From a virus, in the IMG/VR virus record IMGVR_UViG_3300042518_000366, positions 1-28,946 of that record: a stretch of DNA of 28,946 nucleotides; one strand, given 5' to 3'. The notes under the pieces are model-generated. The model was not told the DNA's origin. It saw only the letters and a list, made by a program, of their open reading frames with translations, and ran no database searches. A program made the translations under genes and the position numbers. This document shows, in pieces, positions 21,742 through 28,869 of the stretch; position 1 is the first letter of the stretch; the number at the start of each line of letters is the position of its first letter.

Positions 21742-22562
21742 TAGATCATCTCCCCTTTCAGCATCCACGCGGGCGGGTCTGCATCGGTGATCGCATCCTC
21801 GAAGCCAGGCCATTCCCCCTGGGCCACGCACTCGGCATGCTTCACCTTAAGCACAGCCAGCTCGGCCTCGGCGATGTCGATCCATAGCTGGTTCAGTAGC
21901 GTTGCGCGGGCTTCATACGGGGCCACGTTTTCCACCCACACAATCACGGCATGGTCCACCGGCTTTCCGACAGCGGCCAAGCCCTGCATGTACAGGGCCA
22001 TCTGTAGATGGTAGCCGAAGCTCAGAATGGTGCGCTCGATGCCCCTATCCGAAATGTCCGCCGTGGTCTTCAGGTCCACCAGGATGGAAGGCGACTGCAC
22101 CAGCTTGTCCGGGCGGGCGCGGTAGTCCAGCGTCACGCCGGTGAGACGGTCAGTTTCGCTCCACAGGACACTGGCCTCCACAGGCCCGGCGCCACGGATC
22201 AGGCGGGAAATGGTTGGCTTGCGCTCGATCCACCTGGCCATGGCGCAGGCCTCAGCATACTCGCTGCCTTTAATCAGCTCGCGGCCCGGGACCTGGGCAG
22301 CGGCCCATTCCTTCCACTCCTTGGTGTTTCGGGCAGCGTCCGGCCCGACAGCGTAGCGGGCATTCATCTCGCCCGGCTCAAGCACCAGCGTGTGCACCAG
22401 GCTTCCCATGCGCATGCCAGCAGTCTGTTCCACCGTTTCATTCATGGCGTGATAAGCGTGGGCACTGCTCTTGCGGTGCGCCATCAGGACACTTTTGGAC
22501 ACCCGGTTTGGCAGCGCGAAGTACTGCGCGGCGGGCAGGTTCTCATAAAATCCGTTGGTCAT
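21741..22562 (-). CDS. RecE/exonuclease VIII-like PD-(D/E)XK nuclease
   Basis: A 273-residue protein with GAGGAGG upstream of the ATG. It matches the exonuclease VIII C-terminal/DUF3799-type nucleases: ISK-like N-terminal segment (NRVSKSVLMAHRKSSAHAYH), GSLVHTLVLEP (H57), then the catalytic block LDYRARPD (D152) with ILVDLKTT (D163, K165) and the QxxxY motif YHLQMALYMQG (Q187, Y191). It digests the 5' strand of double-stranded ends to give 3' tails that the next gene's RecT-like protein anneals. Shorter than E. coli RecE, as in many phages that keep only the nuclease domain. Confidence 0.92.
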   Translation of the reverse strand: MTNGFYENLPAAQYFALPNRVSKSVLMAHRKSSAHAYHAMNETVEQTAGMRMGSLVHTLVLEPGEMNARYAVGPDAARNTKEWKEWAAAQVPGRELIKGSEYAEACAMARWIERKPTISRLIRGAGPVEASVLWSETDRLTGVTLDYRARPDKLVQSPSILVDLKTTADISDRGIERTILSFGYHLQMALYMQGLAAVGKPVDHAVIVWVENVAPYEARATLLNQLWIDIAEAELAVLKVKHAECVAQGEWPGFEDAITDADPPAWMLKGEMI

Positions 22563-22581
22563 TTCGGTTCCTCCTCTGTGG

Positions 22582-22740
22582 TCATTTCCAGATGCTGGGG
22601 ATTTCCTGCGTGTACTTGAACAGCCCTGTGCTGGTGCGCGGGCCGGTTACTATGCCCAGCGCAATGGCCTTGCGGGCGCGGGCGGTGGCCCACATGTACC
22701 CGACGGCCAGGCCGATGGCGAAGGCAGCGATGCTACTCAT
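22582..22740 (-). CDS. Small membrane protein
   Basis: A 52-residue protein whose ATG overlaps the end of the upstream gene. The N-terminus is one hydrophobic span (MSSIAAFAIGLAVGYMWA) followed by a basic segment (TARARKA) and a soluble tail ending EIPSIWK, so it is probably anchored with the tail in the cytoplasm. Function unknown; early membrane proteins of this kind sometimes affect superinfection or host physiology. Confidence 0.6.
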   Translation of the reverse strand: MSSIAAFAIGLAVGYMWATARARKAIALGIVTGPRTSTGLFKYTQEIPSIWK

Positions 22741-22921
22741 TGGGCTCCTCCAATGCTGTGAAAATGATGCTGCGTGCCAGCCACGCCACGGGAAGGTGCA
22801 TGCGTTCGGCCCGCTCCAGCAGCAGCCCATAGGTGCGCGGCGTCATGCTCACCACCACGCTATGACTCAGCTTGGCATGGGGCGGCTTCCGCGGGCGCCC
22901 CATCCGCTTCTGATCTGACAT
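22733..22921 (-). CDS. Small basic protein, possible ribbon-helix-helix
   Basis: A 62-residue protein (MSDQKRMGRPRKPPHAKLSH ... IIFTALEEPNE) with GGAGG before the ATG. The motif GRPRKPP followed by a strand (SHSVVVSMTP) and two helices (RTYGLLLERAERMHL, PVAWLARSIIFTALE) fits a CopG/Arc-type ribbon-helix-helix DNA-binding fold. As the second gene after the main early promoter it could autoregulate it. The fold call is by pattern only. Confidence 0.65.
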   Translation of the reverse strand: MSDQKRMGRPRKPPHAKLSHSVVVSMTPRTYGLLLERAERMHLPVAWLARSIIFTALEEPNE

Positions 22922-22930
22922 GAATCCTCC

Positions 22931-23101
22931 TTAGCTCCAGCCGTTTTGAACGCGAATCTCAAGCGCCGCATTCAGTTGCATAACGCGGCGGGTATAGTGG
23001 ACGCTACCGGGGTAGGCTGCCAGGCCACCGGTTGCGGCGGCGAGCTTATGCTCGATCTGGGCGCGCGTGAACTGGCGGGCGATCTGTTGCGTGCGTGTCA
23101 T
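22931..23101 (-). CDS. First early gene, small hypothetical protein
   Basis: A 56-residue basic helical protein (MTRTQQIARQFTRAQIEHKL ... ALEIRVQNGWS). The ATG at 23101 has AGGAGAAGG upstream and lies about 40 bases from the predicted transcription start, so upstream in-frame codons can be excluded. It is the first gene transcribed from the strong promoter. No family recognised. Confidence 0.68.
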   Translation of the reverse strand: MTRTQQIARQFTRAQIEHKLAAATGGLAAYPGSVHYTRRVMQLNAALEIRVQNGWS

Positions 23102-23147
23102 CGGTCCTTCTCCTGTTTGCTTGGTCTGTGCCTCAATCACGGGGGTC

Positions 23148-23176
23148 AATATATGTCGCCCGGTTGGTTTTGTCAA
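23148..23176 (-). promoter_or_regulatory. Strong sigma70-like early promoter
   Basis: On the minus strand: consensus TTGACA (plus 23171-23176), a 17-base spacer, then TATATT (plus 23148-23153). This is close to the ideal E. coli-type promoter. It lies in the only sizeable gene-free gap (23102-23316), just beyond the late terminator, and points into the early genes. Confidence 0.85.
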
Positions 23177-23180
23177 TAGG

Positions 23181-23200
23181 AAAACTGCTGAAAACTGCTG
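23181..23200. promoter_or_regulatory. Tandem 10-bp repeat next to the -35 box (candidate operator)
   Basis: aaaactgctg occurs twice head to tail at 23181-23190 and 23191-23200, ending four bases upstream of the -35 element. Spacing of one helical turn suits a protein that binds cooperatively as activator or repressor. The surrounding DNA is AT-rich. Confidence 0.6.
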
Positions 23201-23250
23201 AAATGTTTGATTTATTTTTGAAGTGGATGATGCGCAATGCAATCCGGCAC

Positions 23251-23292
23251 AATAAAAAGCCCCGGTGACCAGCCGGGGCCGCCCCGAAGGGC
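23251..23292 (-). terminator. Tandem-hairpin intrinsic terminator of the late transcript
   Basis: On the minus strand, after the endolysin stop: a small GCCC-TTCG-GGGC hairpin (plus 23281-23292), then GCCCCGG-loop of 7-CCGGGGC (plus 23259-23279), followed at once by TTTTTATT (plus 23258-23251). This is a textbook rho-independent terminator, placed between the last late gene and the early promoter. Confidence 0.9.
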
Positions 23293-23316
23293 TCCGAAAC
23301 AGGAGGAACCGATGGC

Positions 23317-23655
23317 TTATTTCATTCCCTCGTGCGCCAGGCTGTAGTGGTTCGGGTCTTTGAAGCGCCCGCCCCAAGTCCCGCCCTGCGCTTCCCACCA
23401 TTCGCCCAGCGCCCGGTGCGCATCGGCGCCCTCAAGGTAGGTACCGTCGGGCGCGAACAGGTTCAGGTCGATGGCAAGGCGAACCTTGTGGCAAGACCTG
23501 GCGTGCCCGTAGGCACGCGCAACGCCGACAGGGCCGTGTACCCTTGGATCGCGGTACGCGTCGCCCAGCGTGACTGTCATTCCCATTTCCTGGGCTTTCA
23601 GCAGCAGCCGCGCCACCAGCATGGCGAACCGGTGTTGCTTCGCAACCAGACTCAT
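23317..23655 (-). CDS. Endolysin, M15-family peptidase
   Basis: A 112-residue protein, ATG overlapping the previous stop (ATGA). It has the M15 (VanY/D,D-carboxypeptidase or L-Ala-D-Glu peptidase) zinc motif: SCHKVRLAIDLNLF supplies H56 and D63, and WGGRFKDPNHYS supplies H103. The preceding Trp/Gly-rich GEWWEAQGGTWGG is typical of phage endolysins of this family. It cleaves peptidoglycan stem peptides at the end of infection. There is no signal peptide, so it needs a holin-type partner. It is the last gene before the terminator. Confidence 0.93.
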   Translation of the reverse strand: MSLVAKQHRFAMLVARLLLKAQEMGMTVTLGDAYRDPRVHGPVGVARAYGHARSCHKVRLAIDLNLFAPDGTYLEGADAHRALGEWWEAQGGTWGGRFKDPNHYSLAHEGMK

Positions 23656-23918
23656 TCTTCTTCCCCTTCGGCGCCATCCTCGTGGACGCGCACTCCCTCG
23701 CCCGGGCCGAAGTCATCCGCGTGAAGGGGCCTGCCGTCCATCATGGCAGCAGTCAGCTCCTCGCCGTACATCTCCAGGTGTTCCGCCCCCTGGCTCAGGG
23801 TGTAGCTGATTCCGCCGCCCACCCATTCGGTCACGCCTATGACCATCAGCGGTCCCTGCGCCATGTTCGTGATCATAGAGACCAGGTCGCCTGGCTGGTA
23901 CCTAGATCCTGTGACCAT
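23652..23918 (-). CDS. Small hypothetical protein in lysis region
   Basis: An 88-residue acidic protein (MVTGSRYQPGDLVSMITNMA ... VHEDGAEGEEE) with GGAGG before the ATG. The N-terminal 'YQPGDLVSMI...GPLMVIGVTEW' resembles a small SH3-like barrel, of the kind used for YodC-like or KOW-type folds. The last ~15 residues are strongly acidic. It follows the tRNA-like element and precedes the endolysin with ATGA coupling. Function unknown. Confidence 0.6.
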   Translation of the reverse strand: MVTGSRYQPGDLVSMITNMAQGPLMVIGVTEWVGGGISYTLSQGAEHLEMYGEELTAAMMDGRPLHADDFGPGEGVRVHEDGAEGEEE

Positions 23919-23941
23919 GTTGCCTCCTTCGCTATAGATGC

Positions 23942-24007
23942 CACGCGCCGACGGGACTCGAACCCGTATTTGTGGCGGACTGCCACCTCTTACCCTGGGA
24001 ATGATCA
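23942..24007 (-). tRNA. tRNA-like element, degenerate (possible tRNA-Asp remnant)
   Basis: The minus strand contains a perfect T-arm (ACGGG-TTCGAGT-CCCGT, plus 23951-23967), a 15-base anticodon-arm-like hairpin (gtggc...gccac, plus 23972-23986) whose 7-base loop reading would put GTC at the anticodon, and a D-arm-like GGGTAAGAG before it. The T-arm and following C match bacterial tRNA-Asp (CGGGTTCGAGTCCCGTC). Against a working tRNA: no 5' acceptor strand pairs with CGGCGCG, U33 is missing, and no CCA is encoded. It fills the 86-base gap after the phosphoesterase gene. It may be a decayed phage tRNA, a tRNA-mimic or an attachment-site remnant. Confidence 0.42.
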
Positions 24008-25096
24008 GGCCCCGGAAGCCTTGCCCCTACCTGATCTGGCCGCCATTCCGGCGGACTTAGACGACGCACGCATGGCCGTCAGGACTCGCGCCCCCAGCTC
24101 GACTGATTGGAAAACCAGCACCCGTTCGGTCTCAGCCTCGGCTGTCGGGTCGATGATGGTGAGAACCGATGGAGAGTAGTTGTTCCGCGGGAAGCCGCGT
24201 TGGTCGGCGTAATCGTCCAGCATCTTATAGCTGCCCACCTGGCAGCAGTGGGACAGCCGCCCAGTGTGCGCGTTGTAGTATGTCATGTATCCGCCCTGGT
24301 GGCGGTGGCCGCTCACAATGATGTGGTCGCTCATGCCCTGGTATGCCGCCTTCCCCTGCCCGAAAGCCGGGTTGAACTGCGACATGCCCGGCCAGTCGTG
24401 CCGGGCGTTCATGATGATTGGATGCCCGTCAGGGACGCTGAAAACGATCCGCACGCCATGCGCCTGCTGAACTGCCGCGTGGCTGCGCATGATCCACTGT
24501 AGCGGGTCGCCGGGGCCACTCCATGCGTCGTGGTTCCCCCCAACCAGATAGACCAGCCGCGGACCCACCTTCGCCAGCATCGCCTCCACCAGGCGCCATG
24601 ATTCGCGTGCCGACACGCTTTGCACTGCGTAAAGCCTGGCAAGGCGCCCAACCCAGTTGTTCTGCAGGTCGCCCAAGATGCCAGCGTAAAGGCCTGGCGT
24701 GTCCACCACCAGCTGCAAATGCTGCCACAGAAGGGCGAAGTTGCAACCCGGATCATCCACATGCGGGTCGCCGATGTGCAGGATGCCGACAGGGCCCGTT
24801 TCATGGATCGCCACGCGGTGCATCTCGCCGTGGTCCAGCCGCTCCTGGACGCGGCCTGAATCGCGCAGGCGGCGGGCGATCAGCTCCTCAAGCGGCTCAT
24901 CCAGTGTGGGTGGCTGGCTCATGACTGTGTGGCGGTAGAGGAGCCCTTCGGCGTCCAACCGGGCAAGCCGCTCGCGGTAAGACATGCGCGAGATCCCTGC
25001 GGCTTTCGACGCATGCGATATATTTCCCGGGAACCTTGCGTGCGCGTCTAGGATCTGATCGTCTGTCGCGACCTGGTTGCAGGCCCGGCGCTTCAT
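24005..25096 (-). CDS. Metallophosphoesterase with N-terminal HTH
   Basis: A 363-residue protein; ATG at 25096 overlaps the previous stop (ATGA). Residues ~12-57 look like a helix-turn-helix (ATDDQILDAHARFPGNISHA, SKAAGISRMSYRERLARLD). The rest is a calcineurin-like phosphoesterase with the full metal-site series: GDPHVD (D110, H112), GDLQNN (D143), GGNHDA (N188-H189-D190), ARHDWPG (H233) and VSGHRHQGG (H264, H266). Such phage enzymes are nucleases or phosphodiesterases related to Mre11/SbcD or to lambda phosphatase. Fusion to an HTH suggests a DNA target. The location inside the tail/lysis block, not with replication genes, is unusual. Confidence 0.87.
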   Translation of the reverse strand: MKRRACNQVATDDQILDAHARFPGNISHASKAAGISRMSYRERLARLDAEGLLYRHTVMSQPPTLDEPLEELIARRLRDSGRVQERLDHGEMHRVAIHETGPVGILHIGDPHVDDPGCNFALLWQHLQLVVDTPGLYAGILGDLQNNWVGRLARLYAVQSVSARESWRLVEAMLAKVGPRLVYLVGGNHDAWSGPGDPLQWIMRSHAAVQQAHGVRIVFSVPDGHPIIMNARHDWPGMSQFNPAFGQGKAAYQGMSDHIIVSGHRHQGGYMTYYNAHTGRLSHCCQVGSYKMLDDYADQRGFPRNNYSPSVLTIIDPTAEAETERVLVFQSVELGARVLTAMRASSKSAGMAARSGRGKASGA

Positions 25097-25632
25097 AGCG
25101 TTACCCTGAACGCTGTGCGGAGCCCTCCGTAAGCCTGGGAGACATGCACAGGCCAGACCTCTGAAGGCTCCGGCCACATGGTTTTGAATTGCGCAGGGCG
25201 GGCCTCTCCACGGGCAAGCGCCTCAATCTCCGAGCAGAACCAGCGGTCGTTGTCCTTGACCTTGCGCCCCATGGCCACGCGGGTGAGCATGGCTAGTGGA
25301 GCTTCGTACTTCGCTCCCAGCAGACTAAATAGCGCAGCCTGGTACTTGCGTTGTTCCTTCTCTGAAAAGCGGGCAGGCCACCAGTAGATCCCGCCTTTGC
25401 TGCGCTCCGAGATCCAGCGGGACAGCGCAACCAGGTGGACGCCGGTGCCCAGCGTTGTCTCCAGAACCATGCGCCGCCCGGCCACCACCACAATGCCGCA
25501 GACATGCGAGACATCGCCCTTGGTCACCAGCTTGATGCCCCGCTGGATCAGCCCCGGCGTATCGGTTGCCAATAGGTCTCCGGTCTGCATGAGCTGGGAA
25601 GCGGCACCGTAGGACATGGTGCCCGCCGTCAT
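25093..25632 (-). CDS. Permuted papain-like hydrolase (YiiX/NlpC-P60 type)
   Basis: A 179-residue protein, start by ATGA overlap with the XhlA-like gene. The order of catalytic motifs is inverted, as in YiiX/YebB-type circularly permuted NlpC/P60 enzymes: the His segment comes first (GDVSHVCGIVVVAG) and the Cys segment last (DRWFCSEIEALARG). The N-terminal TGDLLATDTPGLIQRGIKLV also fits this family. It probably cleaves peptidoglycan cross-links, lipids or amides; in this place it may help local cell-wall digestion at infection or lysis. Catalytic identity is inferred from motif order, not proven. Confidence 0.8.
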   Translation of the reverse strand: MTAGTMSYGAASQLMQTGDLLATDTPGLIQRGIKLVTKGDVSHVCGIVVVAGRRMVLETTLGTGVHLVALSRWISERSKGGIYWWPARFSEKEQRKYQAALFSLLGAKYEAPLAMLTRVAMGRKVKDNDRWFCSEIEALARGEARPAQFKTMWPEPSEVWPVHVSQAYGGLRTAFRVTL

Positions 25633-25850
25633 TGGATGGCCACTTTCAGCAGCGCAAAGGCCCCAGCAACGGCAGTCAGCGTGAACGCCACGCCGCCGGT
25701 CAGGTATGATCTCCAGCGCTCAAGCTTCCCAACCCGGCCATTGGTGGCGCGGACATGCGTCAGGATCTCGCCAAGCTTCTCCTCGATCCCATCCAGTCGC
25801 GTCTCTAGCACGGCGATTTTGGCCGTGTGCAAAGTGCAGTCGTCCGGCAT
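25629..25850 (-). CDS. XhlA-like coiled-coil membrane protein
   Basis: A 73-residue protein with a G-rich ribosome site before the ATG. Residues 5-45 form a coiled coil (AKIAVLETRLDGIEEKLGEI), then WRSYLTGG and a C-terminal membrane span (VAFTLTAVAGAFALLKVAIQ). This is the plan of hemolysin XhlA-like proteins that act with holins and endolysins at the membrane. The position between tail tip and cell-wall hydrolase genes fits a lysis role. It is the best candidate for the holin function here. Confidence 0.7.
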   Translation of the reverse strand: MPDDCTLHTAKIAVLETRLDGIEEKLGEILTHVRATNGRVGKLERWRSYLTGGVAFTLTAVAGAFALLKVAIQ

Positions 25851-25861
25851 CGCGTCCCCCC

Positions 25862-26848
25862 TTAGAACTCTTCCGAAATAGTGGCAGAAACAGTCCAGAC
25901 CTTCGGCGCCACCTGGGTCTCATCGCCCGGCTCGATGCGTGCGAACAGGTAATCGCCGGAAGTGGTTGAAGTCCCATCAGGGGTGAAGATGGAGGGGATG
26001 GCACCCGCACCCGTCAAGCTCATGATATCGCGCCACTTGGCCGTGGCAGTGCCGTCGCCGAGAATCCCTTCGCTGAAGTCCTCTTCCTCGACAGCCGTAT
26101 CGGCCAGCCGTGAAAAGGTCATCTCGTACTGCCGCCGGCCTGTATGATGCTCGTAGATCGTGTCCACGGCATCGGTGCGGAATGGAGCGCCGAATGGAAG
26201 GGCAGCACCTTCGCTTCCTGTCAGCCATCCGATGCTTGCGTGGCGCTTCCCGCCTCGCGTCTCATTTATCTTCACGCCGTCGTGCATAAGGCGCCTGCGC
26301 ACCTGCAGGTCCGGCGCATATGGCGCATCCCAGTAGGTGCCCAGCATGATCGAGCCGATCTGAATGTCTGCGCCGAAGGTGGCGCCAGACTCGCTGATCT
26401 TAATCGCATAATGCGCTGCGAGAGTGGTGGCGAATGTGCCGATGTAAGAGTCGTCGGAGTCTACCGTGCCGCTCGTCAGGCCACCAACGACATCGGTAAG
26501 CGCGATCTCAGTTGCACTCGCGATGGTGCTACTGGTGATCGCCGCCGTGTGGCGGTAGAGCCGGAACACACTGCCGACCGTGTGCATGTTGTGACACAGG
26601 ACCGCCACGAAAGAAATATTCACAGACTGCGGAAAGTCGAAACTGATGATCACATCGGTTGTTTCGCCGCTGGTGTCGATGGCCGTCACAGCCTGCGGGC
26701 GCATGGCGATCAGATCCGTGATGTTGGAGCCGGTCTGCACGCCGTTCGACTGGATGGAGACGATGCTGGTGGGTGCATAGCCACGCAGTGCCATGTGCGC
26801 GGCCTGGCAGGCGTAGATTCGCGGCTTGAGGATTCGCCCGTAGCTCAT
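25862..26848 (-). CDS. Tail tip / baseplate protein
   Basis: A 328-residue protein (MSYGRILKPRIYACQAAHMA...), ATG overlapping the previous stop (ATGA); a longer in-frame start would lie within the upstream gene. It is beta-rich with a jelly-roll-like N-terminal half (TTDVIISFDFPQSVNISFVA, VLCHNMHTVGSVFRLYR) and a second half with strands and short helices (GRRQYEMTFSRLADTAVEEE). No catalytic site is visible. It follows the large tail-tip protein and precedes lysis genes, so it is probably a distal tail component, possibly carbohydrate-binding. Confidence 0.65.
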   Translation of the reverse strand: MSYGRILKPRIYACQAAHMALRGYAPTSIVSIQSNGVQTGSNITDLIAMRPQAVTAIDTSGETTDVIISFDFPQSVNISFVAVLCHNMHTVGSVFRLYRHTAAITSSTIASATEIALTDVVGGLTSGTVDSDDSYIGTFATTLAAHYAIKISESGATFGADIQIGSIMLGTYWDAPYAPDLQVRRRLMHDGVKINETRGGKRHASIGWLTGSEGAALPFGAPFRTDAVDTIYEHHTGRRQYEMTFSRLADTAVEEEDFSEGILGDGTATAKWRDIMSLTGAGAIPSIFTPDGTSTTSGDYLFARIEPGDETQVAPKVWTVSATISEEF

Positions 26849-28869
26849 GCGTAGACCTCCCGCGCTGTGATGGACAGGCGCCCTTGTGTGCGCCGCTCGT
26901 CCGTGATCATATAGTACCGAACATCTTCGTCGAATTGCACGACGTCCCCGATTTCGAGGATGAAGTGGCGCGGATTCACGATATCGCAGGACACGATGCG
27001 CTTCAGGTCGCCGAAGATGTTGTCTCGGATCGAGGCCCATATCTCGACTGCAATACCGGTCAGCATGTCGAGCCCCGTCGTCTCCACGTTCTCTAGCGTC
27101 TGAATGTTCCACGCCGTGCGGGCCGTGGAGTTGGTGGCCTGATGCTGATAGATATGCCCATCGATAGCTGGATGGCGCTGGTAGTTGATCGTTTGCTTGG
27201 TCACCAGCTCATCGAATGGCGTGTGCTTATAGCTGAGCCCCAGCGTGTCGTCTGTTTCCGAAATGGTTGCCGCCACATCGCCTGCGCTGTAGGAGTTCTT
27301 CACGAACAGGTATCGGCCCGTGCCAGCGGCAGTCATCGACCAGATGAAAATGAAGGCCCCCTCATACTGGGCCTGCTCCAGCACCTTCTGTAGGTCTTCC
27401 TGCTCGTGCAGCCACCAGCGGATAGTCCATCCGTTCCTCGCTATATCGAGGGCACTCCATCCATCTGGGGTGCTAGTTACCCCGGCATACCTGTAGAGGG
27501 CCTCGCGATGGAATTCGTGGATCTCTTCAACGACTCCAGATGTCCAACTTTTGGCGACACCATTACCGCTGAAATAGAGGTGCTCAATGCTTTCTCTCGC
27601 GTTCGCTTGCGCAAGGTCATCATCCCCAGCGGAAATCCCGGAAGAGATCGTAACGACCACATCATATACCCTGATATTGAGCCACGCAGACACACTCCCA
27701 TAGACCTCGCCGCAGATCTGACACTCGCTCGGGGGGGTCTTCCCTGTAAGTGAAAAAGTGGCTGTGTGTAGCGACCCGTCTGCTGTTATGGCCGCGTAGT
27801 CAAGGCTGGTCTCGCCGCTCCTGATGCGGATACCCTTCGATGAGATGGTTCCGCCAGTGGTTGCGCTGTAGGTGATCGCCACCGAGATATCTGAAAATGT
27901 AAACGTCGAGAACGGGATAGCGATCCCCATTCTTACTGCGCCTTCGTAGTTCGTTCCGTTGAAAAAATCTGCCGTAGCTGTCCCCACCGCATAGGTAGTC
28001 GTTTCATCAGCTACAGGAGAATCATATGCGTTTGCCTGGTCGGTGAACTCGTCGCCCGTCCATGTTGTAGCGGTGTCGGCGTAGGTCGGTTTTATTTTGA
28101 ATGTATGATCCACCTCCCACGGTGCGCCGCAGTAATAATAGCCTCCACCGTCTGCCAGGTAAAAGTTCTCAGCGTAATCAGCCCCGTCCAAAATGGGGAC
28201 CATGGCGCTTGAATTCTGCTCGTAGACATACGCGCGCGGTGGGCCTGAAATTTCTGCGACAGGGCAGATTATTTCTCCGTTTTCTCTCCGCGCCACAGGC
28301 AACGGAAACGGAGACAGTAACCTGCAGAAGCCTGGTGAGCTAGATGTCGAGTCTATTGAGGAGATCGCGCCGACCAAAATAGGGGCGTAGACTCCCTCCA
28401 CATCGGTCAGTGTGTCTGGAATCCGGATGAAGTCCCACGGCTGGGCCTGCTCGATGTCCAGGTCGATGCTATCGGCAGTCCAGGATACATTGCGCAGGCG
28501 CCCCGTATAGATCTGCATTTTGCTGGCAGCGTTGCCGTTGAGGTAGGAATAGATCCGCGCCTCTCGGTTGATCCACTTCCCAGTGGCATGCGGGCCGATG
28601 GTCTCGATCAGCTTCTCGCCGTGATACAAGCCGTTGTGCAGCTTGATGGAAAGGTTGTCCACCTTTGCGCTGAACTTCGTCAGGTCGATAGACCGGCGCA
28701 CATCGCCCCAGTCCTCCACGAAGCCGTGCATGGTGTCCGTCCCAATGGCGCCATCCCGGTCACTCAGGTGCAGCTCGTTGGCGCTGTCGTCGAAAAGCCA
28801 GAGCACCCATGTCTCTTGGACATTGGCGCCCCGGCTGAACGCCTGCCAGGTTGCGTTGCTCAGGCTCAT
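26845..28869 (-). CDS. Large tail tip (hub/baseplate) protein
   Basis: A 674-residue protein, ATG overlapping the tape measure stop (ATGA). The conserved-looking N-terminal region (residues 1-150: DWGDVRRSIDLTKFSAKVDN, YTGRLRNVSWTADSIDLDIE, QPWDFIRIPDTL) and the C-terminal region (about 480-674: VVEEIHEFHREALYRYAGV, KVLEQAQYEGAFIFIWSM, IGDVVQFDEDVRYYMITDER) resemble a tail hub that organises the tip. The middle (about 170-460) is Thr/Ser/Gly-rich beta structure and is coded by less GC-rich DNA (~27430-28350), suggesting an exchangeable receptor-binding insertion. A divergent allele of its first 67 codons occurs at 1-201. Confidence 0.75.
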   Translation of the reverse strand: MSLSNATWQAFSRGANVQETWVLWLFDDSANELHLSDRDGAIGTDTMHGFVEDWGDVRRSIDLTKFSAKVDNLSIKLHNGLYHGEKLIETIGPHATGKWINREARIYSYLNGNAASKMQIYTGRLRNVSWTADSIDLDIEQAQPWDFIRIPDTLTDVEGVYAPILVGAISSIDSTSSSPGFCRLLSPFPLPVARRENGEIICPVAEISGPPRAYVYEQNSSAMVPILDGADYAENFYLADGGGYYYCGAPWEVDHTFKIKPTYADTATTWTGDEFTDQANAYDSPVADETTTYAVGTATADFFNGTNYEGAVRMGIAIPFSTFTFSDISVAITYSATTGGTISSKGIRIRSGETSLDYAAITADGSLHTATFSLTGKTPPSECQICGEVYGSVSAWLNIRVYDVVVTISSGISAGDDDLAQANARESIEHLYFSGNGVAKSWTSGVVEEIHEFHREALYRYAGVTSTPDGWSALDIARNGWTIRWWLHEQEDLQKVLEQAQYEGAFIFIWSMTAAGTGRYLFVKNSYSAGDVAATISETDDTLGLSYKHTPFDELVTKQTINYQRHPAIDGHIYQHQATNSTARTAWNIQTLENVETTGLDMLTGIAVEIWASIRDNIFGDLKRIVSCDIVNPRHFILEIGDVVQFDEDVRYYMITDERRTQGRLSITAREVYA

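Noticed and set aside
23297-23349. Plus-strand AGGAGG...ATG with an 11-codon peptide (MAYFIPSCARL)
   Set aside because: The ribosome site is good and resembles early gene leaders, but the frame is tiny, overlaps the endolysin end on the other strand and has no plus-strand promoter that I can see.
23942-24007. Functional tRNA-Asp gene
   Set aside because: No 5' acceptor strand, missing U33 and no encoded CCA; kept only as a tRNA-like element.
198-28869. Two tail-tip genes as a real duplication at the contig ends
   Set aside because: The exact 127-base match, gapless alignment and correct gene order across the junction are better explained by circular closure with strain variation.
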